From positions 62,001-126,000 of the forward strand of contig JANRJS010000028.1 of assembly GCA_033763835.1 (NCBI GenBank): a stretch of DNA of 64,000 nucleotides. Reading direction: 5' to 3'. Below the pieces are notes generated by a model. It was not told the DNA's origin, did not search any database, and was given only the letters and a program-made list of their open reading frames with translations. Positions 8,687-16,500 of the stretch are shown here, one piece after another. The first letter of the stretch is position 1. Every line of letters starts with the position of its first letter. Both the position numbers and the translations under genes were made by a program. The DNA is from JAPKYZ01 sp033763835 (lineage in GTDB: Bacteria > Acidobacteriota > Terriglobia > Bryobacterales > Bryobacteraceae).

Positions 8687-9895
8687 TTGCACCGCTGGCT
8701 ACCCACCGTCACGATGATGCTGGTTTCGACGATCAGCTACATCGATCGCAACACGTTAGCCTTGTTGATCCCCACGATCCAGACCGAGACGGGGCTTACC
8801 GCGCAACAGTACGGTTTCGTAGTTTCCGCGTTCTCGTTCGCCTATATGGCGGGTAATCCGCTATGGGGTTGGGCGATCGACCGCATGGGTCTGCGGCGCG
8901 GGATGACCCTCGCCGTCGGATTGTGGAGCTTCGCCTCAGCCGCTCACGCGTGGGCGTCCGGTTTCGCGAGCTTCGCCGCGTTGCGATTCGCGCTCGGGTT
9001 CGGAGAAGGCGCGACGTTTCCCGGCGCGCTCCGCACCGTGGTGCAGACGCTGCCCCCGGAATCGCGTGGACGCGGCGTTGCTTTGTCCTACAGCGGCGGA
9101 TCGCTGGGAGCCATCGTCACTCCGATTTTAATGACGCCGATAGCGGCCTCTCTCGGTTGGCGAGGAGCGTTCCTTGTGACAGGCGCGATCGGCGGCGCGT
9201 GGCTTCTGGGATGGTGCCTGCTTAGCCGGCGGCGCGACATTCGCGAGCCGTCGCCCGTCGCCGAATCCCGCACCGAGATCCATTACCGCGACGCGCGCCT
9301 GTGGGCGTTTCTTGCGTCGTATGCGATGGGCGCGGTGCCGCTGGGCTTCGTTCTGTATTTTGCGTCGCTGTATTTGAGGTTCCGCTTCGGTCTTTCGCAA
9401 GTCGAAATTGGGGCGCTGCTGTGGATTCCGCCGCTCGGTTGGGAGTGCGGTTACTTCTTCTGGGGCTGGGTTTGCGACCGGTTGGGATCGCGTTCGGTGG
9501 CCCCGGTGCTGCTGGTTTCGATGCTGTTGAGCCTGCCGCTGGCCGCTGCCGCGTCGATCCACTCGTTGCCGCCGCTGATGGCCGAACTGTTTCTCGCGAT
9601 GTTCGTCACTAGCGGGTTCATCATCCCGAGCGTCCATTATGCGACTCGCATCTTCTCGACGGCGCAAACCTCTCTGCTCGCGGGTTTGGGCGCCGGATCG
9701 TTCTCCGCGCTCACGGCGCTGCTCTCGCCGTGGTTCGGAAGTCTCTTCGATGCAGGGCGTCACGCAACCGCGTTCGCGATCGCGGCGGCGTTTCCCGTCG
9801 CCGGAACCGTACTCTGGCTATCGCTCACAGCTTCACGAAAATCTTCCGCCGCCACAACCACCAACCCACAAGCAGAAATAGCGCCACCTCGGTAA
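8687..9895 (+). CDS. MFS transporter, anion:cation symporter type
   Basis: 402 residues with about 12 membrane helices. SYIDRNTLALLIPTIQ after helix 1 and DRMGLRRGM in the first cytoplasmic loop are major-facilitator signatures; overall it is closest in look to the ACS/hexuronate transporter group, but the substrate cannot be assigned. The proposed start is TTG at 8687, the only start after the in-frame TAA at 8675; an ATG pair at 8714 would remove the first nine residues. The 3' end overlaps the convergent acyltransferase gene by 71 bases, so the C-terminal residues after ~378 are encoded antisense to that gene and look like an untypical Ser/Thr/Pro-rich tail. Confidence 0.88.
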   Translation: MHRWLPTVTMMLVSTISYIDRNTLALLIPTIQTETGLTAQQYGFVVSAFSFAYMAGNPLWGWAIDRMGLRRGMTLAVGLWSFASAAHAWASGFASFAALRFALGFGEGATFPGALRTVVQTLPPESRGRGVALSYSGGSLGAIVTPILMTPIAASLGWRGAFLVTGAIGGAWLLGWCLLSRRRDIREPSPVAESRTEIHYRDARLWAFLASYAMGAVPLGFVLYFASLYLRFRFGLSQVEIGALLWIPPLGWECGYFFWGWVCDRLGSRSVAPVLLVSMLLSLPLAAAASIHSLPPLMAELFLAMFVTSGFIIPSVHYATRIFSTAQTSLLAGLGAGSFSALTALLSPWFGSLFDAGRHATAFAIAAAFPVAGTVLWLSLTASRKSSAATTTNPQAEIAPPR

Positions 9896-10889
9896 GGGCG
9901 AACAGCAGCGAAGCGTTCACCGGTGACGCGAGTGGGCGATACACGTTCTCCCACAGCCAAGCGTGCGCACCGGTGATCGAGAGAGTCTTGGCCAACACAC
10001 CCGAACCCACGAACACCACCAGTGCGTTCATCCCCACCCACTCAAACGCCCGGAACGGCGTGCGGATTCCCCGAACATCGACCAGATACCAAAGCAGCCA
10101 GAAAAACATCGAAGCGAGTCCGGCGGTTAGAAGCACGTAGGACGAAGTCCACAAAGGCTTGTTGATCGGGAACCAGCTATCGACGACCATGCCCCCGATC
10201 GCGAACGCCGCACCGAGCATTGCGAGATCGCGCATGCGCTTCGACCGGACCATGTGCCCGGCGAGCGCCCCCAGTAAGCAAGTGCCGATGGCGGGTAACG
10301 TCGATAGCAATCCCTCCGGATCCCACGTTCTCGACGAAGCCCACATATGCCCCGCGAGAATCTTCGAATCGACGAACTGCGCGAGATTGCCCTCTTTTTC
10401 GAGAACGCCCGCGCCATAGCCCGGTACCTGAATTAGCGTCATCGCCGCCCAGTAACCGCCCAGCAGAATCGCTACCGCCGCCGCCTGCCCACGCACTCCG
10501 GTCCACAGATAGATCGCCGAAGCGAGGATGTAGCAGAGCCCGATCCGTTGCAGCACGCCCATGATGCGTACATGCTCGAAGTCGAACTTCGGAATCAGGT
10601 TCAGCAGGAAGCCGATCAGAAAGATTAGCGCCCCGCGCCGCGCCGCGTGCCGGAATAATTCCGCGCGGTCCGCGCCCGCTTCGACGCGCTTGGCGAACGA
10701 CAGCGTCATCGACACGCCAACGATCCAGACAAAGAAGGGAAACACTAGATCGGTTGGAGTCCAACCATGCCACTCCGCGTGGCGCAACGGCGGGTAAACG
10801 TGTTCCCAAGATCCCGGGTTGTTCACCAGGATCATGAACGCCACCGTCAAACCGCGGAAGACGTCCAGGGAGACTAGCCGATTGTTCAC
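9825..10889 (-). CDS. NagX/HGSNAT-like membrane acyltransferase (DUF5009/COG4299)
   Basis: 354 residues, about 10 membrane helices. The start MNNRLVSLDVFRGLTVAFMI and the motif WHGWTPTDLVFPFFVWIVG are hallmarks of the heparan-alpha-glucosaminide N-acetyltransferase-like family that includes bacterial NagX. Homologues transfer acetyl groups across the membrane or are linked to amino-sugar uptake; the exact reaction here is not established. It overlaps the upstream small secreted-protein gene by 4 bases (ATGA) and is the last gene of the rel transcript, converging on the MFS gene with a 71-base antisense overlap. No terminator is visible after it. Confidence 0.88.
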   Translation of the reverse strand: MNNRLVSLDVFRGLTVAFMILVNNPGSWEHVYPPLRHAEWHGWTPTDLVFPFFVWIVGVSMTLSFAKRVEAGADRAELFRHAARRGALIFLIGFLLNLIPKFDFEHVRIMGVLQRIGLCYILASAIYLWTGVRGQAAAVAILLGGYWAAMTLIQVPGYGAGVLEKEGNLAQFVDSKILAGHMWASSRTWDPEGLLSTLPAIGTCLLGALAGHMVRSKRMRDLAMLGAAFAIGGMVVDSWFPINKPLWTSSYVLLTAGLASMFFWLLWYLVDVRGIRTPFRAFEWVGMNALVVFVGSGVLAKTLSITGAHAWLWENVYRPLASPVNASLLFALTEVALFLLVGWWLWRRKIFVKL

Positions 10890-11236
10890 TCTTTCTTCTT
10901 CGCGGTAAACGTTCCCGAACCGAGGTTGCCGTAAGTGGTTCTGCCTTCCATCGTAGTTGGCGTTTTCAGCACTCCCGAATAGACGATTTTCACCTTCTCG
11001 CCCGCGGCCTCCGCGTCGGCGGTGAGCTCCACTTTATCGCCATCCACCGTTCCGGTTACCTTGGCCTCTCCTATGGTGCCCGAGTACGTCCCCGTAACCT
11101 TGTTGCCTTCCTGCTTCAAGACCAGCGTCGGCGAACCGCTGCCGATCGAAAGATCGACGGCGAAATACCAGGTGCCCGTGATGTCGGCCGCGAACGTGGC
11201 GGCGGCCGCGAGAAATAACGTGGCGATCGTCTTCAT
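10886..11236 (-). CDS. Small exported beta-rich protein of unknown function
   Basis: 116 residues: signal peptide MKTIATLFLAAAATFAAD, then a beta-rich body with ITGTWYFAVDL, LVLKQEGNKVTGTYSG, VTGTVDGDKVELTAD, ending in a Lys-rich tail (FTAKKKE). The alternating 'TGTW... G.kVtGt.. G' pattern is a common acidobacterial exported domain of lipocalin-like appearance; I do not recognise a named function. Four-base overlaps on both sides (DUF971 gene before, acyltransferase gene after) place it firmly in one operon. Confidence 0.75.
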   Translation of the reverse strand: MKTIATLFLAAAATFAADITGTWYFAVDLSIGSGSPTLVLKQEGNKVTGTYSGTIGEAKVTGTVDGDKVELTADAEAAGEKVKIVYSGVLKTPTTMEGRTTYGNLGSGTFTAKKKE

Positions 11237-11592
11237 GAGTTGGTTCCCTCAACCGTTAGTGTATCCGCGAGCCTTCGCAAAAACTCCCACGTGTAAATTC
11301 CCGTGGAATGGCCGTCGCTCCAGTAGATGCGGATCGCATAGCCGCCCACCGGCTCGACATTCAAGATCCTGAGCGCGGGCTGGAACATTGGAAACGGATT
11401 GGGCGCTTCGGCCGTATTCGCGTTTTGGTAGCCGCTCTTTTGCGGCGGAGTTCCGTGCGCGCCCGTGCAGGTCGCACAGGGACACTCGTCGCGCAGCAGC
11501 GCCAGCGAATACGTGGTCTTTAGACCGTCTTTCCAATCGATGGACAAACCTTTCGACTTCGAAACGGCGATATGCTCCACTTCGGCCCGCAT
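11233..11592 (-). CDS. DUF971 domain protein
   Basis: 119 residues matching the DUF971 (gamma-butyrobetaine hydroxylase N-terminal-like) domain: LSIDWKDG, LALLRDECPCATCTGAHG and IRIYWSDGHSTGIYTWEFLR. The Cys cluster CPCATC suggests metal binding. Stand-alone DUF971 proteins are linked in other bacteria to iron-sulfur carriers, but no function is proved for this one. Its ATG shares one base with the rel stop codon (TAATG) and its end overlaps the next gene by 4 bases, so it is co-translated with rel. Confidence 0.88.
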   Translation of the reverse strand: MRAEVEHIAVSKSKGLSIDWKDGLKTTYSLALLRDECPCATCTGAHGTPPQKSGYQNANTAEAPNPFPMFQPALRILNVEPVGGYAIRIYWSDGHSTGIYTWEFLRRLADTLTVEGTNS

Positions 11593-13787
11593 TAGCTCAC
11601 CCTCGTCACTTGGCTTACACCCGACACGCGCGACAGGGCATGCAAGATGCGGTCGAGCTGCTTTTTGTCCTTCACTTCCACCGCCATCTCGACCAAAGCG
11701 CTGCCCTCGGCGCCGGAGCGCTCGCTATGCGCTTCGAGACTGCGGATGTTGACGTTCTCGACGGCGAGAATGTTGGTGAACTGCGCGAGCATGCCCGGCC
11801 GGTCGTCGGTCCGCAAATTGAGCTTCACTTGGAACGGCTTCACCGGCGCGTGTCCCCACCGCACACGAATTTGGCGTTCCGCCTCGAACATCAGGTTCTG
11901 AACGTTGCGGCACACCGCGGAGTGCACGCTGACGCCGCGCCCGCGCGTCACGTAGCCCACGATCGGCTCGCCCCACACCGGATTGCAGCACCGCGCGAGC
12001 ATTGTGAGCATATCGCTGGACCCGTCGACGATCAGCGCCGGCGCCTCCGGTTTCGCGTCCGGATCGCCCGTGGGCCGCTCCACCGGCGTTTCGTCGGGAA
12101 TCTGATCGGGCGCGAGTTTTTTCAGCACCTCGCGCGGCGAGAACCGTCCGTAACCGAGTTGCGCGTGCAGGTCTTCGATCTTCGCGAGTCCGTACTCGCG
12201 AGCCACTTCTTCGGTCCGCTGGCGGGCCACGCGCGACAGGATGACCCCCATGCGCCGCGCCTCCGTTTCGAGATACTTTTCGCCGATCGAGATCGCCGAC
12301 GCCCGCTCGCTCTCGCTGATAAAGTGCTTGATCTTCGAGCGCGCTTTCGACGTTTTGACGAACGCCAGCCAATCCTTCGAAGGCCGGTGGCCATGCTGGG
12401 TGAGAATCTCGACCACTTCGCCGTTCTGCAATTGGTACTTCAGCGGCACGATGCGCCCGTTGACCCGCGCGCCGGTGCACATGTTGCCGATGTCGGAATG
12501 GATGGCGTAAGCGAAATCGACGGGCGTCGATTCCGACGGCAACATCACGACGCGCCCCTGCGGCGTAAAGACGAAGACCTCTTCGGGTTGCAGGTCCATC
12601 TTCACGGTGGCGTAGAAGTCCGCCGGGTTGCGCATTTCCTTCTGCCAGTCGACCAGTTGCCGCAGCCACGCGATCCGCTGATCGTCGGGCGCGCCGCCCG
12701 GCTGTCCGGACTTGTACTTCCAGTGCGCCGCGATGCCCTCTTCGGCGATTTGGTGCATCTCCGCGGTGCGGATCTGCACTTCGAACATCTGTCCGCCCGG
12801 AACGACCACCGACGTATGCAGGCTTTGATAAAGGTTGGGCCGCGGCATGGCGATGAAGTCCTTGATGCGTCCCGGAATCGGCGTCCAATCGGCGTGGATC
12901 ACCCCTAGGGCGGCGTAGCAGTTCTTCACCGAATCGGTGATGACGCGTACGGCGAGTAAATCGTAGACCTGGTGGATGCCGATTTTCTGGCGCTTCATCT
13001 TCTGCCAGACCGAGTAGGGCCGCTTCAATCGCGCCTCGACGCGGCCCGGGACATGCTCCGCGCGCAGCTTGTCCTCGACGGCCTTCTTGATCTCCTCGAG
13101 AAACGCTTCGCTGGCATTGCGGCTCGATTGAATCGTCTCGCGCAGATCGGCGAACGCCTCCGGCTCCAGATACATGAACGCCAAATCTTCGAGCTCCGCA
13201 CGCACCTTGCCCATGCCCAACCGGTGCGCGATGGGGCAGTAGACGTCCAGCGTCTCTTGCGCGATCCGCTTGCGCTTCTCCTCGTCGAAGACCGACAGCG
13301 TGCGGAGATTGTGCAACCGGTCGGCGAACTTGACAATCACCACACGGATGTCGGAGACCATCGCGAGCAGCATCTTGCGAACGCTCTCCGCCTGCCGGTC
13401 CTCGCGCGAGTAAAAGTGGAGCTTCCCGATCTTGGTAACGCCTTCGACGGCCCGAGCCACCTCCTCGCCGAAACGCTCGCGAATCTCGGCCGCTTTCGTG
13501 TTTGTATCTTCGAGCAGGTCGTGCAGCAGAGCGACAACCAGACAAGGCATGTCCATCTGCTGGTCGACCAGAATTTCGGCCACCGCGATGGGGTGAGTAA
13601 TGTAAAGATCGCCGAGCTTGCGGCGCTGATCCCCGTGCCGCTCGCGCGCGAATTCGTGGGCGCGGTCGAGAAGGTTCAGATCGTCGGCGCCCCGCAGCCG
13701 AGCCACGCGCGCTCGCAACTGCCGGTACGCCAATTCGGCGGCGGTGAACAGTTCGGCGTCGGCGGGCGGGACGGCGAGCGAGGACAT
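11592..13787 (-). CDS. rel: Bifunctional (p)ppGpp synthetase/hydrolase, RelA/SpoT family
   Basis: 731 residues with the full Rel layout: HD hydrolase domain (~45-190; THPIAVAEI, ALLHDLLEDT, FADRLHNLRTL), synthetase domain (~230-345; RPYSVWQKMKRQKIGIHQVYD, FIAMPRPNLYQSLHT), TGS (~390-450; VFTPQGRVVMLPSESTPVDFAY), a helical/Cys region (LARCCNPVWGEPIVGYVTRG) and a C-terminal ACT domain. Both active-site regions look intact, so it should make and degrade the stringent-response alarmone. The ATG at 13787 is three bases after the U-tract of an intrinsic terminator and has no Shine-Dalgarno; TTG or GTG codons ~20-25 codons downstream are alternative starts. DUF971, a small secreted protein and an acyltransferase follow without gaps. 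Confidence 0.95.
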   Translation of the reverse strand: MSSLAVPPADAELFTAAELAYRQLRARVARLRGADDLNLLDRAHEFARERHGDQRRKLGDLYITHPIAVAEILVDQQMDMPCLVVALLHDLLEDTNTKAAEIRERFGEEVARAVEGVTKIGKLHFYSREDRQAESVRKMLLAMVSDIRVVIVKFADRLHNLRTLSVFDEEKRKRIAQETLDVYCPIAHRLGMGKVRAELEDLAFMYLEPEAFADLRETIQSSRNASEAFLEEIKKAVEDKLRAEHVPGRVEARLKRPYSVWQKMKRQKIGIHQVYDLLAVRVITDSVKNCYAALGVIHADWTPIPGRIKDFIAMPRPNLYQSLHTSVVVPGGQMFEVQIRTAEMHQIAEEGIAAHWKYKSGQPGGAPDDQRIAWLRQLVDWQKEMRNPADFYATVKMDLQPEEVFVFTPQGRVVMLPSESTPVDFAYAIHSDIGNMCTGARVNGRIVPLKYQLQNGEVVEILTQHGHRPSKDWLAFVKTSKARSKIKHFISESERASAISIGEKYLETEARRMGVILSRVARQRTEEVAREYGLAKIEDLHAQLGYGRFSPREVLKKLAPDQIPDETPVERPTGDPDAKPEAPALIVDGSSDMLTMLARCCNPVWGEPIVGYVTRGRGVSVHSAVCRNVQNLMFEAERQIRVRWGHAPVKPFQVKLNLRTDDRPGMLAQFTNILAVENVNIRSLEAHSERSGAEGSALVEMAVEVKDKKQLDRILHALSRVSGVSQVTRVS

Positions 13788-13790
13788 AGC

Positions 13791-13822
13791 AAAAACGGGC
13801 GGCCCAAGTAAGGGACCGCCCG
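13791..13822 (-). terminator. Rho-independent terminator directly before rel
   Basis: On the minus strand a GC-rich stem (CGGGCGGTCCC / GGGCCGCCCG, one bulged base, 6-base loop TTACTT) is followed by TTTTT. It lies 62 bases past the TPR-lipoprotein stop, so it probably ends the tonB-exb transcript, yet the rel ATG begins only three bases beyond the T-run. It could instead be an attenuator in the rel leader. Confidence 0.85.
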
Positions 13823-13884
13823 CTTTGATTTTACCGCTTCCTCACTTCGAACTGTGCTAACCGGCGGCGTTCGCCGCGGACCGG

Positions 13885-14739
13885 TTACTTCGAGTCCTGA
13901 ACGATACCGCCGGAGGCCTTCTTCTCAAGACGCTCCGCCTTGATCTGCTTGGCCTTCAGCGCTTTTTGGATCCAGTCGTCGGCGATTTTCACTTCCGCGG
14001 CGCACTGCTCCTTCGTTTCGGCCAAATCGGCGCGCTGACGGAAGAACAGATTCATATAGGCCATCGCGTCGTCGTACTCGGGGTCGATCGAGATCGCCTT
14101 CTCCAGGTTCTTCACGCCCGCTTCAAGATCGTTCGACCACTTCGCCTTCAGCTCTTCCCGGACCTTCTTATCCTTCAGCGGACCGGGTTCTTCCGGCTTC
14201 ATGCCCATTTTGTCGCGGGCCTGCTTGTACTCGGGGTACCACTTGAGCCAGGTGATGACGGCCAGCGAATACCAACCCGCCTTATTATTGGGGTCGACGT
14301 CCACCAGCTTCTGGTACCACTCGCGGGCTTCGGTGAGCTTGGCGAGTTTCTCGTCCAAGTTCGGCAACCCTTGCGCTTGGCTGTACCGTAGCGACGCCAT
14401 CGATTCGATAGCGAGTTTGTTTCCAGGGTCCTTGTCGAGAACCTTCTGAAACTCCTCGTTCGCCCGTTGCGCCATTTCCTTGTTCTCGGGCGATTCCGCG
14501 CCGGGAATGTATTGGCTCATGTATGCCGTGGCGAGGTATAGGCGAGCGGTGGGAAACTCCGGGTCCAGTTCCACGGACTTCTTGAAATGCTCCACCGCGT
14601 CGGCGTATTTGGCGCCCTTGAAGGAGGCGACGCCCTTGTTCAAGTGATCGCGAGCGCCGAGCTTGGAACACCCGGCGGAAAGGGCGGCGAGTGCGGCCAA
14701 GGCGACGAGGGCAGCCGCGTTGTGGCGAGCGAGGCTCAT
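13885..14739 (-). CDS. TPR lipoprotein of the TonB/Exb operon
   Basis: 284 residues with a lipoprotein signal (hydrophobic stretch then lipobox LSAGC, Cys ~24) and several tetratricopeptide-like repeats (DHLNKGVASFKGAKYADAVE, VELDPEFPTARLYLATAYM, VDPNNKAGWYSLAVITWLKW, SIDPEYDDAMAYMNLFF). It probably sits in the periplasmic leaflet as a scaffold. The start overlaps the preceding ExbD gene by 4 bases, tying it to the energiser complex; this gene order is common in Acidobacteriota but the protein's role is not known to me. Confidence 0.88.
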   Translation of the reverse strand: MSLARHNAAALVALAALAALSAGCSKLGARDHLNKGVASFKGAKYADAVEHFKKSVELDPEFPTARLYLATAYMSQYIPGAESPENKEMAQRANEEFQKVLDKDPGNKLAIESMASLRYSQAQGLPNLDEKLAKLTEAREWYQKLVDVDPNNKAGWYSLAVITWLKWYPEYKQARDKMGMKPEEPGPLKDKKVREELKAKWSNDLEAGVKNLEKAISIDPEYDDAMAYMNLFFRQRADLAETKEQCAAEVKIADDWIQKALKAKQIKAERLEKKASGGIVQDSK

Positions 14740-15164
14740 CGGCCCTCCTCTACGGCCTTGGTCATCAGGCCGATCTTATCGAGGTTGGCGCCCTTCGCAA
14801 TATCGATCGCGCGCGCGACGTACATAAAGTCGAGATCGGGATCGCCCTTGACGAAGACCACGCGTTCGGCGCGGCTCTTGAAGATGTCCGAAAGACGCTC
14901 GCCCAGATTCGCTTCGAGGACCGGTTCCTGGTTCAGTTTCATCGAGCGGTCTTTCTCGATGACGATCACCACGGTACGGTCCTGGTCCGGCGGAGGGGGC
15001 GGCTGATTCGGGGGCGGAGGCTGCGGAACCATCGCCTCCAATCCCTTGGGCGTGAGCGGTGTGATGACCATGAAGATGATCAGCAGCACCAGCAACACGT
15101 CGATCAACGGCGTCATGTTAATGTCGGAACTCGGTCCGCCTTTACCGCCCGCTGCCATTGCCAT
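14736..15164 (-). CDS. ExbD/TolR-family protein, proline-rich variant
   Basis: 142 residues: short cytoplasmic lead, single transmembrane helix with the functional Asp (INMTPLIDVLLVLLIIFMVI), then a periplasmic domain. A proline-rich stretch (PQPPPPNQPPPPPDQ, ~48-62) between the helix and the periplasmic domain distinguishes it from its neighbour ExbD. With the ExbB-like protein it forms the proton-driven motor that energises TonB or a Tol system. It follows the other exbD copy by 36 bases and overlaps the TPR lipoprotein gene by 4. Confidence 0.9.
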   Translation of the reverse strand: MAMAAGGKGGPSSDINMTPLIDVLLVLLIIFMVITPLTPKGLEAMVPQPPPPNQPPPPPDQDRTVVIVIEKDRSMKLNQEPVLEANLGERLSDIFKSRAERVVFVKGDPDLDFMYVARAIDIAKGANLDKIGLMTKAVEEGR

Positions 15165-15200
15165 AGCGTTTCTCCTCTTGTTCTTCTCTCGCGGCGAGGC

Positions 15201-15641
15201 CTACTGGCCGAGCGCGGTCTCTTTGGCCTTCTGATCCTGCTCCGTAATCAGCCCGATCAGGTCGACGCCGGCGGCGCGGAGGTTGTCTACCACGTCCACT
15301 ACCCGCTCGTAACGCGCCCGCGAATCGGCCTGGATGAACACGGTCTTATCCAGCTTGCTGGTCAGCATATCTTTCACCTTCGCCGGAAGCTGATCCGGCG
15401 GGGTCTTCGTCGTCTTGAGGAACACGTCGCCGTTGCGCGTGATCGAAATCAACACGGCGTCGTCCTTATCGGCGTCCTGCATAGCGACGGGGTTCTTGGT
15501 CTTCACTTTGTCGACCGTCACGCCCTTCGAAAGCATGGGCGTGATGACCATGAAGATGATGAGCATCACGAGCATCACGTCCACCATGGGGGTAACGTTG
15601 ATGTCGTTGACGGCTTGGGGAGCGCTTACTTTTTTCTTCAT
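15201..15641 (-). CDS. ExbD/TolR-family protein
   Basis: 146 residues: cytoplasmic N-terminus, one transmembrane helix containing the proton-path Asp (INVTPMVDVMLVMLIIFMVI), periplasmic ExbD domain (ISRNGDVFLKTTKTPPDQL ... FIQADSRARYERVVDVVDNL). Partner of the upstream ExbB-like channel protein. Two different ExbD copies in one operon suggest a heteromeric stator or two alternative complexes; sequence alone cannot decide. A strong hairpin (15663-15696) lies in the 78-base gap to exbB. Confidence 0.92.
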   Translation of the reverse strand: MKKKVSAPQAVNDINVTPMVDVMLVMLIIFMVITPMLSKGVTVDKVKTKNPVAMQDADKDDAVLISITRNGDVFLKTTKTPPDQLPAKVKDMLTSKLDKTVFIQADSRARYERVVDVVDNLRAAGVDLIGLITEQDQKAKETALGQ

Positions 15642-15662
15642 CTTGCCTCCATCGGACTCGTC

Positions 15663-15696
15663 GCCCGCGAGCGTCTTTTGGGAGACGCCCGCGGGC
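15663..15696 (-). promoter_or_regulatory. Strong intercistronic hairpin between exbB and exbD
   Basis: GCCCGCG-A-GCGTCT (15663-15676) pairs with AGACGC-C-CGCGGGC (15683-15696): 13 base pairs with one internal mismatch and a 6-base loop. No U-run follows on the minus strand, so it is not a standard terminator. It may protect or cleave the mRNA and so set the ExbB:ExbD ratio. Confidence 0.65.
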
Positions 15697-15719
15697 TCAA
15701 CTCGTGGATTCCGCTTTCG

Positions 15720-16445
15720 TTACTTCGAAACCTTCTGCGACCGCTTGATGAAGTAGTCGATCAATTCCGAGCTGGAATTGCCCATCTCGATGTTGAACGC
15801 TTCGATCTTGTTGGTGAAGTAGTTGTACATCATAACGGCCGGGATGGCGACGAACAGACCGATGGCGGTGGCCACCAGCGCTTCCGAAATACCGCCCGCG
15901 ACCGCGCCCAAACCGGTGGACTTTTCTTGCGAAATGCCCTTGAACGCGTTAATGATGCCGACGACCGTGCCGAACAGTCCGATGAACGGGCCCGTCGAAC
16001 CGATGGTGGCGAGCGACGAAACGCCACGCTTCATCTCGGCCTGGACGATCGCTTCGGCGCGTTCGAGAGCGCGTTTCGAGGCCTCGATCTCCTCGCCCGA
16101 AATGTCGTTCGACTTCTGGTGGGCGCTAAACTCCTGGAGACCGGCGACGACGACCTTCGCCAAGTGGCTTTTCTTGTAGCTGTCGGCGATCTTGATGGCT
16201 TCGTCGAGCTTGCCTTCGCGAAGCGCGCCGGCGACCTTGGGAGCGAACAGGCGGGATTGCGACTTCGCCGCCGAATACAGCATCAACCGGTCGATCATAA
16301 CGCCGATCGACCAAGCCGACATGATGAACAGAATGACGACGACCGCCTTCGCGAGGAAACCCATCTGGTTCCACATCGAAATCGGGTCGAAGCCAATGCC
16401 ACCTTCCTGAAGAAACAGGAAAGCGAGGTTATGGAGCAAAAGCAT
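15720..16445 (-). CDS. exbB: ExbB/TolQ/MotA-family proton channel protein
   Basis: 241 residues with three membrane helices: ~23-46 (MGFLAKAVVVILFIMSAWSI), ~135-160 and ~180-200, and the conserved TolQ/ExbB core SSLATIGSTGPFIGLFGTVVGI and AVAGGISEALVATAIGLFVAIPAV. It forms the pentameric channel around ExbD in the inner membrane and converts proton flow into TonB motion. The gene lies between tonB (55 bases upstream) and two exbD copies; the operon contains no TolA/TolB/Pal, so an Exb-TonB role is favoured over Tol. Confidence 0.93.
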   Translation of the reverse strand: MLLLHNLAFLFLQEGGIGFDPISMWNQMGFLAKAVVVILFIMSAWSIGVMIDRLMLYSAAKSQSRLFAPKVAGALREGKLDEAIKIADSYKKSHLAKVVVAGLQEFSAHQKSNDISGEEIEASKRALERAEAIVQAEMKRGVSSLATIGSTGPFIGLFGTVVGIINAFKGISQEKSTGLGAVAGGISEALVATAIGLFVAIPAVMMYNYFTNKIEAFNIEMGNSSSELIDYFIKRSQKVSK

Positions 16446-16500
16446 GGTGTTGTTCTCCTACGAGTTGATTTGAGTTGTCCTAAGTCCTACCGGTCCGGTG

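Noticed and set aside
11388..12908. 506-codon open frame antisense to rel
   Set aside because: Composition is biased (His, Arg, Pro) with no recognisable motif, while the minus strand encodes a complete Rel protein.
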